In this document: one piece after another, positions 42,985 through 51,645 of the stretch
Position numbering within the stretch: the stretch's first letter is position 1
Layout: the number at the start of each line of letters is the position of its first letter
Source of the DNA: Bacillota bacterium
GTDB lineage: Bacteria > Bacillota > Clostridia > Oscillospirales > Ruminococcaceae
Assembly: GCA_023418925.1 (NCBI GenBank)
Contig: JAEZYS010000006.1
Location: 1 to 64,000, forward strand
DNA length: 64,000 bases
Direction of reading: 5' to 3'
The notes under the pieces: generated by a model
The model's input: the letters and a program-made list of their open reading frames with translations, nothing else
What the model was told of the DNA's origin: nothing
Database searches by the model: none
Program-made: the position numbers and the translations under genes

Positions 42985-44463
42985 ATGACGAATAATGACA
43001 TTTATTGTGATATTGCCCAAAGGACAGATGGCGATATTTATATCGGTGTTGTCGGACCTGTAAGGACCGGTAAATCCACTTTTATCAAGCGATTTATGGA
43101 AGCACTCGTTATCCCTAACATAACCAGTGATTACAGAAGAGAGCGTGCAATTGATGAGCTTCCGCAGTCATCTGCCGGAAAGACAATCATGACAACTGAA
43201 CCAAAGTTCATTCCTGAGGATGCTGTTGAAGTATCTCTTAACAACAAGGCAAAATTTAATGTCAGGATGATTGACTGTGTTGGATACATAGTTCCAAGCT
43301 CTATTGGATACATTGAAAATGAAATGCCTAGAATGGTAAGAACTCCATGGTTTGATGAAGAAATTCCATTTAATATGGCTGCAGAAGTAGGTACACAAAA
43401 GGTTATTCAGGATCATTCAACCATCGGACTTGTAATTACAACCGACGGAAGCATTTCTGATATTCCTCGTCATGAATATGAAAATGCAGAGGCTAGAGTA
43501 ATTGATGAATTGCAGGCTATCAACAAACCTTTCGTAATTTTGATGAACTGTGTTAATCCTAATTCTGCTGAAAGCAGAGCTACAGCTGAACATATGAGTA
43601 TTAAATACAACTCTCCTGTTATGCCTGTAAACTGTCTCGATTTAAGTGAAGATGATATTAATACCATTCTGACCAGCATTCTTTATGCATTTCCTATCAA
43701 GGAAATCAACATATCTATGCCAAAATGGATCACATCTCTTAATAAAGGTCACTGGCTGAAGAATGAAATATTTGATACAATCAGAAGTTCTGTTAATGAT
43801 ATGCATTATGTTAGGGACATGGACAATATAATTGAAAACATAAAAAAGGGCAATCATATATCCGACGCAAATGTTTGCCAGATTGACCTTGGTAAAGGCT
43901 GTACATCAATATGCATTAATCTCAATGGTGATTTGTTCTATAAAGTACTCGGTGAGGAAACAGGTATTGAAATTCATAGTGAAAGTGACCTTATGCCGCT
44001 GATGAAGGAATTTGTATTTGTTAAAAAAGAATACAATAAAATTCAAAATGCACTTTCTGAAGTTGATGCAACAGGCTATGGCATAGTAATGCCAACAATT
44101 GATGAACTTGCTCTTGAAGAACCAGAAATTATAAAGCAGGGTGGAAAATATGGTGTTAAACTTCGTGCATCTGCTCCGTCTATCCATTTGATGAAAGCAA
44201 ACATTATTACAGAAATAAACCCTATAGTCGGTTCAGAAAAGCAGTCTGAAGAGCTTGTAATGTATATGCTTAATGAATTTGAAGAAAATCCTCAGAAAAT
44301 ATGGGAATCAAATATCTTCGGAAAATCACTTCATGAGCTTGTAAATGAGGGACTTCACAACAAATTATACCGTATGCCAATAGATGCAAGACTTAAACTT
44401 CAGGAAACCCTTGAGAGAATTATTAATGAAGGCTGTGGCGGATTGATCTGCTTTATTCTTTAA
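42985..44463 (+). CDS. spoIVA: Stage IV sporulation protein A (coat morphogenetic ATPase)
   Basis: SpoIVA polymerises on the outer forespore membrane using ATP and forms the base layer of the coat. The product has 492 residues, the same length as Bacillus subtilis SpoIVA. It shows the opening MTNNDIYCDIAQRTDGDIYI, Walker A GPVRTGKST (24-32), the conserved DCVGYIVPS, and a C-terminus rich in small and hydrophobic residues (GCGGLICFIL) that mediates membrane attachment. GGAGG precedes the ATG. It is co-oriented with the sipL-like gene and ends at a terminator. Confidence 0.98.
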   Translation: MTNNDIYCDIAQRTDGDIYIGVVGPVRTGKSTFIKRFMEALVIPNITSDYRRERAIDELPQSSAGKTIMTTEPKFIPEDAVEVSLNNKAKFNVRMIDCVGYIVPSSIGYIENEMPRMVRTPWFDEEIPFNMAAEVGTQKVIQDHSTIGLVITTDGSISDIPRHEYENAEARVIDELQAINKPFVILMNCVNPNSAESRATAEHMSIKYNSPVMPVNCLDLSEDDINTILTSILYAFPIKEINISMPKWITSLNKGHWLKNEIFDTIRSSVNDMHYVRDMDNIIENIKKGNHISDANVCQIDLGKGCTSICINLNGDLFYKVLGEETGIEIHSESDLMPLMKEFVFVKKEYNKIQNALSEVDATGYGIVMPTIDELALEEPEIIKQGGKYGVKLRASAPSIHLMKANIITEINPIVGSEKQSEELVMYMLNEFEENPQKIWESNIFGKSLHELVNEGLHNKLYRMPIDARLKLQETLERIINEGCGGLICFIL

Positions 44464-44478
44464 AATGCCAAACATTCA

Positions 44479-44520
44479 GAGTTCAGCAGGAGAAATACTC
44501 CCCTGCTGAATTCTATTTTA
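44479..44520 (+). terminator. Terminator after spoIVA
   Basis: GAGTTCAGCAGG (44479-44490) pairs with CCTGCTGAATTC (44502-44513), followed by TATTTTA. It begins 16 bases after the spoIVA stop. Confidence 0.85.
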
Positions 44521-44536
44521 ATGTAAAAAATAAAAT

Positions 44537-44571
44537 GCCTTACGAATCAGTGCCGGATTAATTCGTAAGGC
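44537..44571 (-). terminator. Terminator ending the structured RNA / DHHW transcript
   Basis: GCCTTACGAAT (44537-44547) and ATTCGTAAGGC (44561-44571) form a perfect 11-base stem; on the minus strand it continues into ATTTTATTTTTTACAT. Confidence 0.8.
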
Positions 44572-44725
44572 AAAATTTATATGAAGCAAGGTATTAATCA
44601 GATAAATAACCAAAGCTCCCCTACAGGTATTTTCATACCACTTTAGTTTTACGATCTGGTATTAACCCTGCCTATCTTAGTTTATGCCAAAACTAATTTT
44701 TGGCTACATAAGAACAGGCAGGTAC
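44537..44725 (-). ncRNA. Candidate structured non-coding RNA (minus strand) with its own terminator
   Basis: Between spoIVA and the DHHW gene the minus strand folds into two domains plus a terminator. Domain 1 is one long hairpin: 44716-44722 pairs with 44667-44673, 44709-44713 with 44675-44679, and 44698-44704 with 44686-44692. Domain 2 has an outer stem (44654-44657 with 44600-44603, 44661-44664 with 44595-44598, 44665-44667 with 44590-44592), a middle stem (44641-44648 with 44608-44615), and a top hairpin GGTAT-GAAA-ATACC. The GAAA tetraloop, and a G-U pair that would be C-A on the other strand, favour the minus strand. A 11-base stem (44537-44571) with a T-rich tail ends it. I match no known family. 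Confidence 0.5.
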
Positions 44726-44744
44726 ATTTTATATATATATATTA

Positions 44745-45896
44745 TTAATTATAATTAAGCTTTTTTATATTTTCATCAGTTGAAAAAGTTGATGAATTGT
44801 ACAAAAATAAAACTTTATCATATTCAGAAACATCAATAATATCTTTGTAGGAGATCTGAACATATCTTAAGTCAAACATTGTGATTTCAGAATAGTGCTG
44901 TGTAAGGAAAGGAACATAGCTATGTGCATATGAATCCTTTAAAATTAGAAGCTTTGGACCCGGACAATCGGTTTTGATAGTTATAATTGGCTGGTTTGTT
45001 CCTGTGAACACAGAGTACTTATCCTTTTTATCAAGGAATTCTCTGAAATAGATATCATCATATACTTCAGGAGGTTCTCCAAATGTTTTGCTGATTTCGA
45101 CACTTGTAACCTTATAATCACCATTGCAGTGATATATATCAAGAGTATCAGGTGTAATTTTATCGTACAGCGTTTTAGAATAAAATGTTCCAAGAAAATC
45201 AGTACCTGCATGCTCAATATCATAAGAATCAAGAGAAACAGGCGTATATCCCATCTTTTTTCCTGCTTCAGAATAAGCAAGATATGCACCGAAAGAAGTC
45301 CAGTGATGGTCAGTTCTGTAAAAGATATAATTATCTTTCTGTTCCACCATATCAGAATAAATATCTACAGTCTGAATACCAGGGTTAAGATTACTGTAAA
45401 CATAATCCGTCATTTCCTTCAAATCAACTGTATCAGCATTATAAGGAGCATTATCCTTATAAATATCGGCTGATGAAGGAGCAATCATAACATATACAGG
45501 TAAATTATTTTCCTCATAAAATTTGTTTATTCCAGAAATGCTTTTATCTATTAACTGATAATCAGGATCTTTAACTTTTTCAATCAATCTGTCATTCAAT
45601 ATATAAATATTGTTTCGCTCTCTTTTTCCAAGAGTTATATCAAGTCCGGACTTAACCTTTATCCAATTAATTCTGCCAGCAAAATGATCCGAAATATATG
45701 TTTCAAGATTATTCATATACTTTCTTGATTTAATACTTGAAGCAGAAGCTTTCGGAAAACTTTGCAGGTTTCTGTTCTCAACATCAGAAAAGTTGTCCTT
45801 TGGCAGTATAAGCGTCAATATAGGAAACGCTACTAATACAGCAAAAAACAATATACAGGTTATAAGATTAATTTTGCTGTTACTCTTTTCACTCAT
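44745..45896 (-). CDS. DHHW-family protein (AlgX/AlgJ-like SGNH acyltransferase partner)
   Basis: The 383-residue product has an N-terminal membrane span (about 10-29) and an outside domain with YIFYRTDHHWTSFGAYLAY, the DHHW motif that gives the family its name, plus LILKDSYAHSYVPFL, carrying the likely catalytic Ser-Asp region. Relatives work with MBOAT acyltransferases to acetylate extracellular polysaccharides, as AlgJ and AlgX do with AlgI. The MBOAT gene lies directly upstream (87 bases), so the two form a cassette. The polysaccharide modified is unknown. Confidence 0.92.
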   Translation of the reverse strand: MSEKSNSKINLITCILFFAVLVAFPILTLILPKDNFSDVENRNLQSFPKASASSIKSRKYMNNLETYISDHFAGRINWIKVKSGLDITLGKRERNNIYILNDRLIEKVKDPDYQLIDKSISGINKFYEENNLPVYVMIAPSSADIYKDNAPYNADTVDLKEMTDYVYSNLNPGIQTVDIYSDMVEQKDNYIFYRTDHHWTSFGAYLAYSEAGKKMGYTPVSLDSYDIEHAGTDFLGTFYSKTLYDKITPDTLDIYHCNGDYKVTSVEISKTFGEPPEVYDDIYFREFLDKKDKYSVFTGTNQPIITIKTDCPGPKLLILKDSYAHSYVPFLTQHYSEITMFDLRYVQISYKDIIDVSEYDKVLFLYNSSTFSTDENIKKLNYN

Positions 45897-45983
45897 AAAT
45901 TATTTATTCCTTTCAGCTATTTGTCGTAGTTAAAATGCTATAATTAGCTTGAATTAACGAACAAACAACGCAATATCCTTATC

Positions 45984-47387
45984 TTAAAATCTGAAATACA
46001 GGAATGGGTTATATGTCGCATCAACAAGATATGCCGTACAAACAAGAAGCATAATCAGTTGTGCAGCAGGAGCAAGATAATTTATTATACCTGCTTTCTT
46101 TTCCTTTATCTTGTTAATAGTATCTGTATACAAAGTCGTAGAAGCAAAAATGCAGATTATGAATATTACTATATTAGAAATCAGCAGATAATTTGCTGTA
46201 TTATCGTACAAAGTACCATTTGCGCCAAACATAGCCTTAAAGAAACTCCATGCATTTGGCAGGGTATCTATATCAAATAATACCCATCCGAAAACTACAA
46301 GAACAAAAGTATATAGTCTGCTCACTACAGCAGGCAGCTTTTCAAGTATTTTACCCCATCCAAGACGTTCAATTATTATAAGAATTCCGAAATACAATCC
46401 CCAGAGAATAAAGTTCCAGCTTGCACCATGCCATAAACCTGTAAGTGCCCAGACAATTATGAGATTTCTAATGGTCTTGAAAGTTCCATTCCTGTTACCC
46501 CCAAGAGGTATATAAACATATGACCTAAACCATGATCCAAGTGTAATATGCCATCTTCTCCAGAATTCGCTTATACTCTTTGAAATATAAGGGTAATCAA
46601 AGTTAATTGGAAAATTAAATCCAAGCATTTTGCCAAGTCCAACAGCCATATCAGAATAACCTGAAAAATCAAAATAAATCTGGAATGTAAATGCAAGAAT
46701 ACCAATCCATGCTGTTCCTGCTGAAATATTTGTATAGTCCATTGCTTTTACAGCAGTCCAGACAAGACCAATATTATTTGCAAGAAGGACTTTCTTTGCT
46801 AAGCCCTTTAAGAACTTTCCTATTCCTTCACTTACTTTTGAAACTGTTACTGTTCTGTAATCAAGTTCCTTTGCAACATCATCATATCTTACAATTGGTC
46901 CTGCAACAATCTGTGGGAACAATGTTACATAAGAAGTAAAACTGATAATATTTTTCTGAACCTTTATATTTCTAAGGTACATGTCAATTGTGTATGACAT
47001 ACTCTGGAATGTATAAAATGATATACCAATTGGAAGAGGAAGCTGAGGATCATATATATTTGTTTTGAAAATGGAATTTATAATTCCAATAAGGAAAGAA
47101 CTGTATTTAAAAATTGAAAGCAGTCCAATATTCATAATTACAGATATTAAAAGGCAAGCAGTACGCTTTTTATTACTTTTATCAAAGTAATGAATAAGTC
47201 GTCCTGCAGTATAGTCAATTACTGTTGAAAGAATCATAATTAATACATAAATTGGTTCGCCCCATGCGTAAAAGAACAAACCTGATACCAAGATTACCAG
47301 GTTACGATATTTATCAGGAATAATAAAATATACAAACAATACTATTGGCAAAAAATAGTATATAAATGTTAAGCTAGAAAAAACCAT
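45984..47387 (-). CDS. MBOAT-family membrane O-acyltransferase (AlgI-like)
   Basis: The 467-residue product is a multi-span membrane protein of the MBOAT family. It carries the conserved RRWHITLGSWFRSYVYIPLG and the catalytic-His segment ALTGLWHGASWNFILWG. Family members pass acyl groups, usually acetyl, across the membrane to an extracellular acceptor. It is followed by the DHHW gene on the same strand, matching AlgI-AlgJ type pairs. GGAGGAA precedes the ATG. The acceptor could be a cell-wall or secreted glycan; the window has no glycan synthesis genes to decide this. Confidence 0.94.
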   Translation of the reverse strand: MVFSSLTFIYYFLPIVLFVYFIIPDKYRNLVILVSGLFFYAWGEPIYVLIMILSTVIDYTAGRLIHYFDKSNKKRTACLLISVIMNIGLLSIFKYSSFLIGIINSIFKTNIYDPQLPLPIGISFYTFQSMSYTIDMYLRNIKVQKNIISFTSYVTLFPQIVAGPIVRYDDVAKELDYRTVTVSKVSEGIGKFLKGLAKKVLLANNIGLVWTAVKAMDYTNISAGTAWIGILAFTFQIYFDFSGYSDMAVGLGKMLGFNFPINFDYPYISKSISEFWRRWHITLGSWFRSYVYIPLGGNRNGTFKTIRNLIIVWALTGLWHGASWNFILWGLYFGILIIIERLGWGKILEKLPAVVSRLYTFVLVVFGWVLFDIDTLPNAWSFFKAMFGANGTLYDNTANYLLISNIVIFIICIFASTTLYTDTINKIKEKKAGIINYLAPAAQLIMLLVCTAYLVDATYNPFLYFRF

Positions 47388-47407
47388 AAATTCCTCCGGT
47401 TAGTTAT

Positions 47408-47998
47408 TTATAAATCCTTTGAGTTCACCAATGCAAAGAAATCATCTCTGCTCATTGTTGAGTTAATGATTTGCAGCATTGAAGTAGTAGACAAAAGTTC
47501 AGGCAAACCCATTTTTTTTAAGAGTAATTTTCTCATTATGCAGGAATTATCCCGACCCATAAGGCCTGTTTCAAATAAATCAACTCTTGAAATTTCTTCT
47601 TTGTCAGCTGAATAATTCTGCGTAAGTCCTACACCTGCTTTATTAAAAGTATTTATTATAACATCTTTATCTATACCTTCAACACCAAGTTTTCCTTCTT
47701 TTGAAGGAGCAAGCTTTCTTTTTTCCTTTCCGAAAATATCAGGAATGTAAACATTTATAATGTTACCATCTGATATACAGCCCTTTATGTAATTTCTGAT
47801 TTTAAACCCGGCTGTATCTGAATCTGTAAGGATTATTATTCCCTTATTTTTTGCTAAGTAACGTATAAGTTCAACTTTTTCTTTATCTTTAAAAACTGAA
47901 AATCCGTGTGTCGGAATTATTATAGCATCAATTATAGCCGACAACTTTATTTTGTCATATTTCCCCTCTACAATTACAGCCTGATCTATATGAATCAA
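47408..47998 (-). CDS. Toprim / DUF4093 protein related to RNase M5
   Basis: The 196-residue product has an N-terminal Toprim fold with the Glu in VIVEGKYDKIKL (about 8-19) and the Asp pair in ILTDSDTAG (about 56-64), followed by a C-terminal DUF4093-like part (AGVGLTQNY, LFETGLMGRDNS). RNase M5, which matures 5S rRNA, has this domain order, so rRNA processing is the likely role. The start codon is TTG (47998) with AAGGATG upstream; no ATG is suitably placed. It follows holA by 12 bases on the same strand. Confidence 0.85.
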   Translation of the reverse strand: MIHIDQAVIVEGKYDKIKLSAIIDAIIIPTHGFSVFKDKEKVELIRYLAKNKGIIILTDSDTAGFKIRNYIKGCISDGNIINVYIPDIFGKEKRKLAPSKEGKLGVEGIDKDVIINTFNKAGVGLTQNYSADKEEISRVDLFETGLMGRDNSCIMRKLLLKKMGLPELLSTTSMLQIINSTMSRDDFFALVNSKDL

Positions 47999-48010
47999 AA
48001 TATCACATCC

Positions 48011-49057
48011 TTAATTACTTGACATCATTCTGATAATCGCTTCCTCCAATAATATCTGCTTATCTGTCTTAAGTGATTTCATTGAGATGTCCGCAAGTGT
48101 TAAAATACTCATACATTCTCTAAGATGTGAAACTGACATATCAGTAACATCTCTAAAAGCATTTCCTACCCTGAAGCTCATATTTTTTGGATAGTTAAAA
48201 TCCACACTGACATCATCTATACTTTTTCTGTTATTTATTGCAACCCTTGCACGATATAGATCCAATATATTAGATGTTATCGCATAAAGAATTGTAATTG
48301 GTTCAACCTTTGTATCAAGCAGGTCTTTTAACAATATAACAGCTTTTTTTCTATCTCTTTTGACAATAGCTTTTGCAAGGTCAAATGCCGCAGCTTCAAT
48401 CTGCTTCGGACAAAGTTGATTTATCATTTCCAGTGTTATTTCTGAATTTTCAGCATATGAAACAAGTTTATCTATTTCGTTACTGATAATCTGTGCATTG
48501 CATAAACACAAATCAGCAAGATAAACGGCATTCTTTTTTGATATAGAACAATTATTCTTTGAAACCTTTGTTATTATGTCTTTCGACAGGTCAGTTGATG
48601 TTTTATTTAAAAAACAACAAACGGTACCAATTTTAGAAACAAGATCAACAATTTTCTTGTTCTTTGCAGTAGGATACCGCTTTCCGTCTGTTATATCAAC
48701 AGAAATATTATAGATAACTACAACTGAAGTTTCAGGCAGACCTGATAATATTTCTGACAACTGTTTAATCTGATCTGCACTTAAAGAATCACAGTTAAGA
48801 TCACATATTGTACAGCATAAATGATCTGAAAAAAAAGGAAGTGATTCAGAGGCATCTGACAGCTCATCCAGACTTATACTTTTTCCCTCAAACTTATGAA
48901 GATTATAAGCTTCACTGTCCTTTTCAATAAGCTTTGACACAAGTTGTTTTGTACTTTGTTCGATAGCAAAAACATTCTTACCATAGAACAGATACACATT
49001 ATCAAACTTGCCTGCTTTTATATTATTTTTTAACTCAGTATCAGTTATTGTCCCCAT
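48011..49057 (-). CDS. holA: DNA polymerase III delta subunit
   Basis: HolA opens the sliding clamp as part of the clamp loader. The 348-residue product has the DNA polymerase III delta fold: VYLFYGKNVFAIEQSTKQL at the front, the conserved LPFFSDHLCC and AYNLHKFEGKS segments, and a C-terminal collar region with YAITSNILDLYRARVA. The first codon in the open frame is TTG, but ATG 49057 follows GGAGG at nine bases. It overlaps the end of comEC by about 17 bases, as in many Firmicutes where comEC and holA are neighbours. Confidence 0.93.
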   Translation of the reverse strand: MGTITDTELKNNIKAGKFDNVYLFYGKNVFAIEQSTKQLVSKLIEKDSEAYNLHKFEGKSISLDELSDASESLPFFSDHLCCTICDLNCDSLSADQIKQLSEILSGLPETSVVVIYNISVDITDGKRYPTAKNKKIVDLVSKIGTVCCFLNKTSTDLSKDIITKVSKNNCSISKKNAVYLADLCLCNAQIISNEIDKLVSYAENSEITLEMINQLCPKQIEAAAFDLAKAIVKRDRKKAVILLKDLLDTKVEPITILYAITSNILDLYRARVAINNRKSIDDVSVDFNYPKNMSFRVGNAFRDVTDMSVSHLRECMSILTLADISMKSLKTDKQILLEEAIIRMMSSN

Positions 49058-51182
49058 CAAATAAAACCTCCGCAGAAATATGTCCTTCAGGAGTTACTTT
49101 CAACTCTACACACTTACCGATAAATACTTGCCGTTCCTTATAGGTACAAACCTGTGCTTCACTATTACAGGCAATATAAATATTACTTGAAACATCCTGT
49201 TGATCTGTTCCTGCATATGCAATGAACACTTCATCTGAACCAAATGAATAACTCTTCTTACTATTTACAGCATTAACAGAGACATCATTAAAAATAATCC
49301 TTACCTGATTATCTTTTCTGAACTCAATGTCGTAACCGCGCATTCTGACTGTACCCTTTTCAGGTTCATATCTGCATGTTATATTACCGAGAGCAGATGT
49401 ATCTCCAAGCATATACTGACCCTTAGGAACTAAAACCGAATCAATATCGAACAAACCCATTTCTTCAATATAGACAGGCTCTGAAGTAAGTGAATCAACA
49501 GATAAAATAACAGAATCTATATCATAGATACCATTCCTGCAAAGATATTTTTTTACAGACTTTGCGCACTCTCCTCCACTATTCAGGTCGACAATGCATG
49601 CCGTATTACTATTATGAATTACAAGGGAAGAAGCATTCTTATCACCAATAACCGCAATAATTATGTTTTCATCTTCTATAGCTTTGTTCAGGTTAATTGT
49701 ATACATAGACAAAGATAATGCAAAAATTGATAAAAAGAAAATAACTAATGCATCCTTTGAGATAAAATACAAAAATATAACTAATGCTGAAATAACAATA
49801 AAGAAAACCTTAAGCCAATTAAATCCCAATGGGATGCATGCCCACTTCTGCTTTCCTATATATTCAGATATAATTATTATTAGCTTACAGCAAATACCAC
49901 TTATTGTTAGCAATGGAACAGCCAGAATAGGTACACATGCTGTTATGGCAACTAAGACAACAAGCACCAATGCGATTGTGCACAATGGTAGCAACAAAAG
50001 ATTTGATATCGGTGATACCACTGATGTTTCATCAAAAAAAATCATAGATACAGGAAGTATCACTATTGAAGCAGTAAACGACATTATTAACGACTTAACA
50101 GGGGCAATCAATTTAAAATAATTTTCAAACTCCTTTATAATTGCAGGTGCAACTACACCAACACCAAACACACCAGCAACTGAAAGCAGAAATGATGCGT
50201 CCCTGACAACATAAGGAGTAAATGCTGTCAGCAATAAAACAGCAAGACCTAAAGAATTCAGCAGATCATATCTTCGCTTGAACAAAGATGATACCTGGAG
50301 AATCAATATCATAATTGCTGATCTAATTACTGATATTGACATTCCCGACATTACTGTAAACGTCAGAATAATTAAAACCTGTAACACAAGCTTTGGATAT
50401 CTGCCTACCCTGAACATTTTCAGGACTTCAGATACAAGTATTGATATTATAGCAAGATGCGCCCCGGAAACAGCCATCATATGCCCTATTCCAGCTCTGT
50501 AAAGGAGTTCTTTCGTGCTATTTTCAATTCCGGATTTATCTCCGAAAAGCATTGCTATCAGAACAGCACTTTCTTCCTCAGGCAAAACATCTTCAATGGT
50601 TTCATAAATCTTATTACTGTATAAATCCAACAGATTTATAACAGAAAAATCGTTGCTTCTCATTAAAACAAAACTTTGCACGTCAACGCATTGCAGATAG
50701 ATACCTTTTGATGAATAGTAATCTTCAGAAGCAAATTCGTATGTATTTTCATACCTCTCTGCATTCCCATGAATTATTACTTTATCGCCTTTCTTGCAAC
50801 TCTTTGTATCATAAAAGCATGTCAATGTAGCCTCTACATCATTATTGACTTTACCCTTAACTATATACAGTGACTTATCACTGTTATAATCATTAACATC
50901 CAGAATCTCCCCGCTGATGATTACTTCATACCCATCATATTTGGTTATATTATTATGGATAAAAACATAATACGCTGAGTACACAATTATACCGATAACG
51001 CAAAAATATATGCAAACTATTGCAGTTTTTGCTTTGTCACCAACTTTACAAAAAACATGGCATAGCATTGCAATTAACCAAGCTGCTACAGCAAGTGGGA
51101 TCAAAGTTAATGAATTAAAAAATGATGCGAAAAACAAACCTACAAGATATGAAAATCCAACATAAGCCATCTTCCGCACCAT
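49041..51182 (-). CDS. comEC: ComEC/Rec2-like DNA uptake channel protein
   Basis: ComEC forms the channel for single-stranded DNA entry during natural transformation. The 713-residue product has an N-terminal two-span start, a soluble OB-like part (about 60-200), the Competence domain with IGHMMAVSGAHLAIIS (about residue 230) and many spans, and a C-terminal metallo-beta-lactamase-like domain (about 510-713). That last domain lacks the HxHxDH metal motif: the position where THPHADH is expected reads LSVDSLTSEPV. GGGAGA precedes the ATG. Other transformation genes are not in the window. Confidence 0.92.
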   Translation of the reverse strand: MVRKMAYVGFSYLVGLFFASFFNSLTLIPLAVAAWLIAMLCHVFCKVGDKAKTAIVCIYFCVIGIIVYSAYYVFIHNNITKYDGYEVIISGEILDVNDYNSDKSLYIVKGKVNNDVEATLTCFYDTKSCKKGDKVIIHGNAERYENTYEFASEDYYSSKGIYLQCVDVQSFVLMRSNDFSVINLLDLYSNKIYETIEDVLPEEESAVLIAMLFGDKSGIENSTKELLYRAGIGHMMAVSGAHLAIISILVSEVLKMFRVGRYPKLVLQVLIILTFTVMSGMSISVIRSAIMILILQVSSLFKRRYDLLNSLGLAVLLLTAFTPYVVRDASFLLSVAGVFGVGVVAPAIIKEFENYFKLIAPVKSLIMSFTASIVILPVSMIFFDETSVVSPISNLLLLPLCTIALVLVVLVAITACVPILAVPLLTISGICCKLIIIISEYIGKQKWACIPLGFNWLKVFFIVISALVIFLYFISKDALVIFFLSIFALSLSMYTINLNKAIEDENIIIAVIGDKNASSLVIHNSNTACIVDLNSGGECAKSVKKYLCRNGIYDIDSVILSVDSLTSEPVYIEEMGLFDIDSVLVPKGQYMLGDTSALGNITCRYEPEKGTVRMRGYDIEFRKDNQVRIIFNDVSVNAVNSKKSYSFGSDEVFIAYAGTDQQDVSSNIYIACNSEAQVCTYKERQVFIGKCVELKVTPEGHISAEVLFDGDNN

Positions 51183-51216
51183 AATAATGTCTCCCTAAAA
51201 TTATGTCATTCTCTTA

Positions 51217-51555
51217 TCAGCCCATTGTTTCGTCAAATTTACGTCCTGCCAAGATATGAAAGTGAAGGTGCTTTACAGATTGACATGCATCATCACCACA
51301 GTTTGTTACAACTCTAAAACCATTGTCAAGGTTTTTTTCTTTTGCAATTTTAGCAATAACCTCAAAGATATAAGCAACAACCTTAGAATTTTCAGGTGTA
51401 ATATCAGCTGCACATGCAATGTGCAACTTTGGAATTACTAAAATATGAACAGGTGCAAGAGGATTAATATCCTCAAAAGCTAAAACCTTATCATCCTCAT
51501 AAACCTTTTTGCTTGGAATTTCTCCCGCAACAATCTTGCAAAAAATACAATCCAT
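51217..51555 (-). CDS. HIT-family nucleotide hydrolase (HinT-like)
   Basis: The 112-residue product has the histidine triad HLHFHILAGRKF near the end and the usual start MDCIFCKIVAGEIPSKKVY. HinT proteins hydrolyse AMP-N bonds such as in adenosine phosphoramidates. ATG 51555 matches the family start; the upstream ATG at 51567 abuts the AAAGG site. It lies between alaS and comEC, on the same strand, 91 bases after alaS. Confidence 0.95.
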   Translation of the reverse strand: MDCIFCKIVAGEIPSKKVYEDDKVLAFEDINPLAPVHILVIPKLHIACAADITPENSKVVAYIFEVIAKIAKEKNLDNGFRVVTNCGDDACQSVKHLHFHILAGRKFDETMG

Positions 51556-51645
51556 AATTATGAACATCCTTTCTGAGTTTTAATGCCTTTTAAGCAGATC
51601 AATTCTGGCAATACAAAACTCAAATTATCAAGTTTATTACTACAA

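Noticed and set aside
44537..44571. Second terminator for spoIVA on the plus strand
   Set aside because: The plus-strand tail is CAAAATTTAT, poor in T, while the minus-strand tail is T-rich; spoIVA already has a hairpin at 44479-44513.
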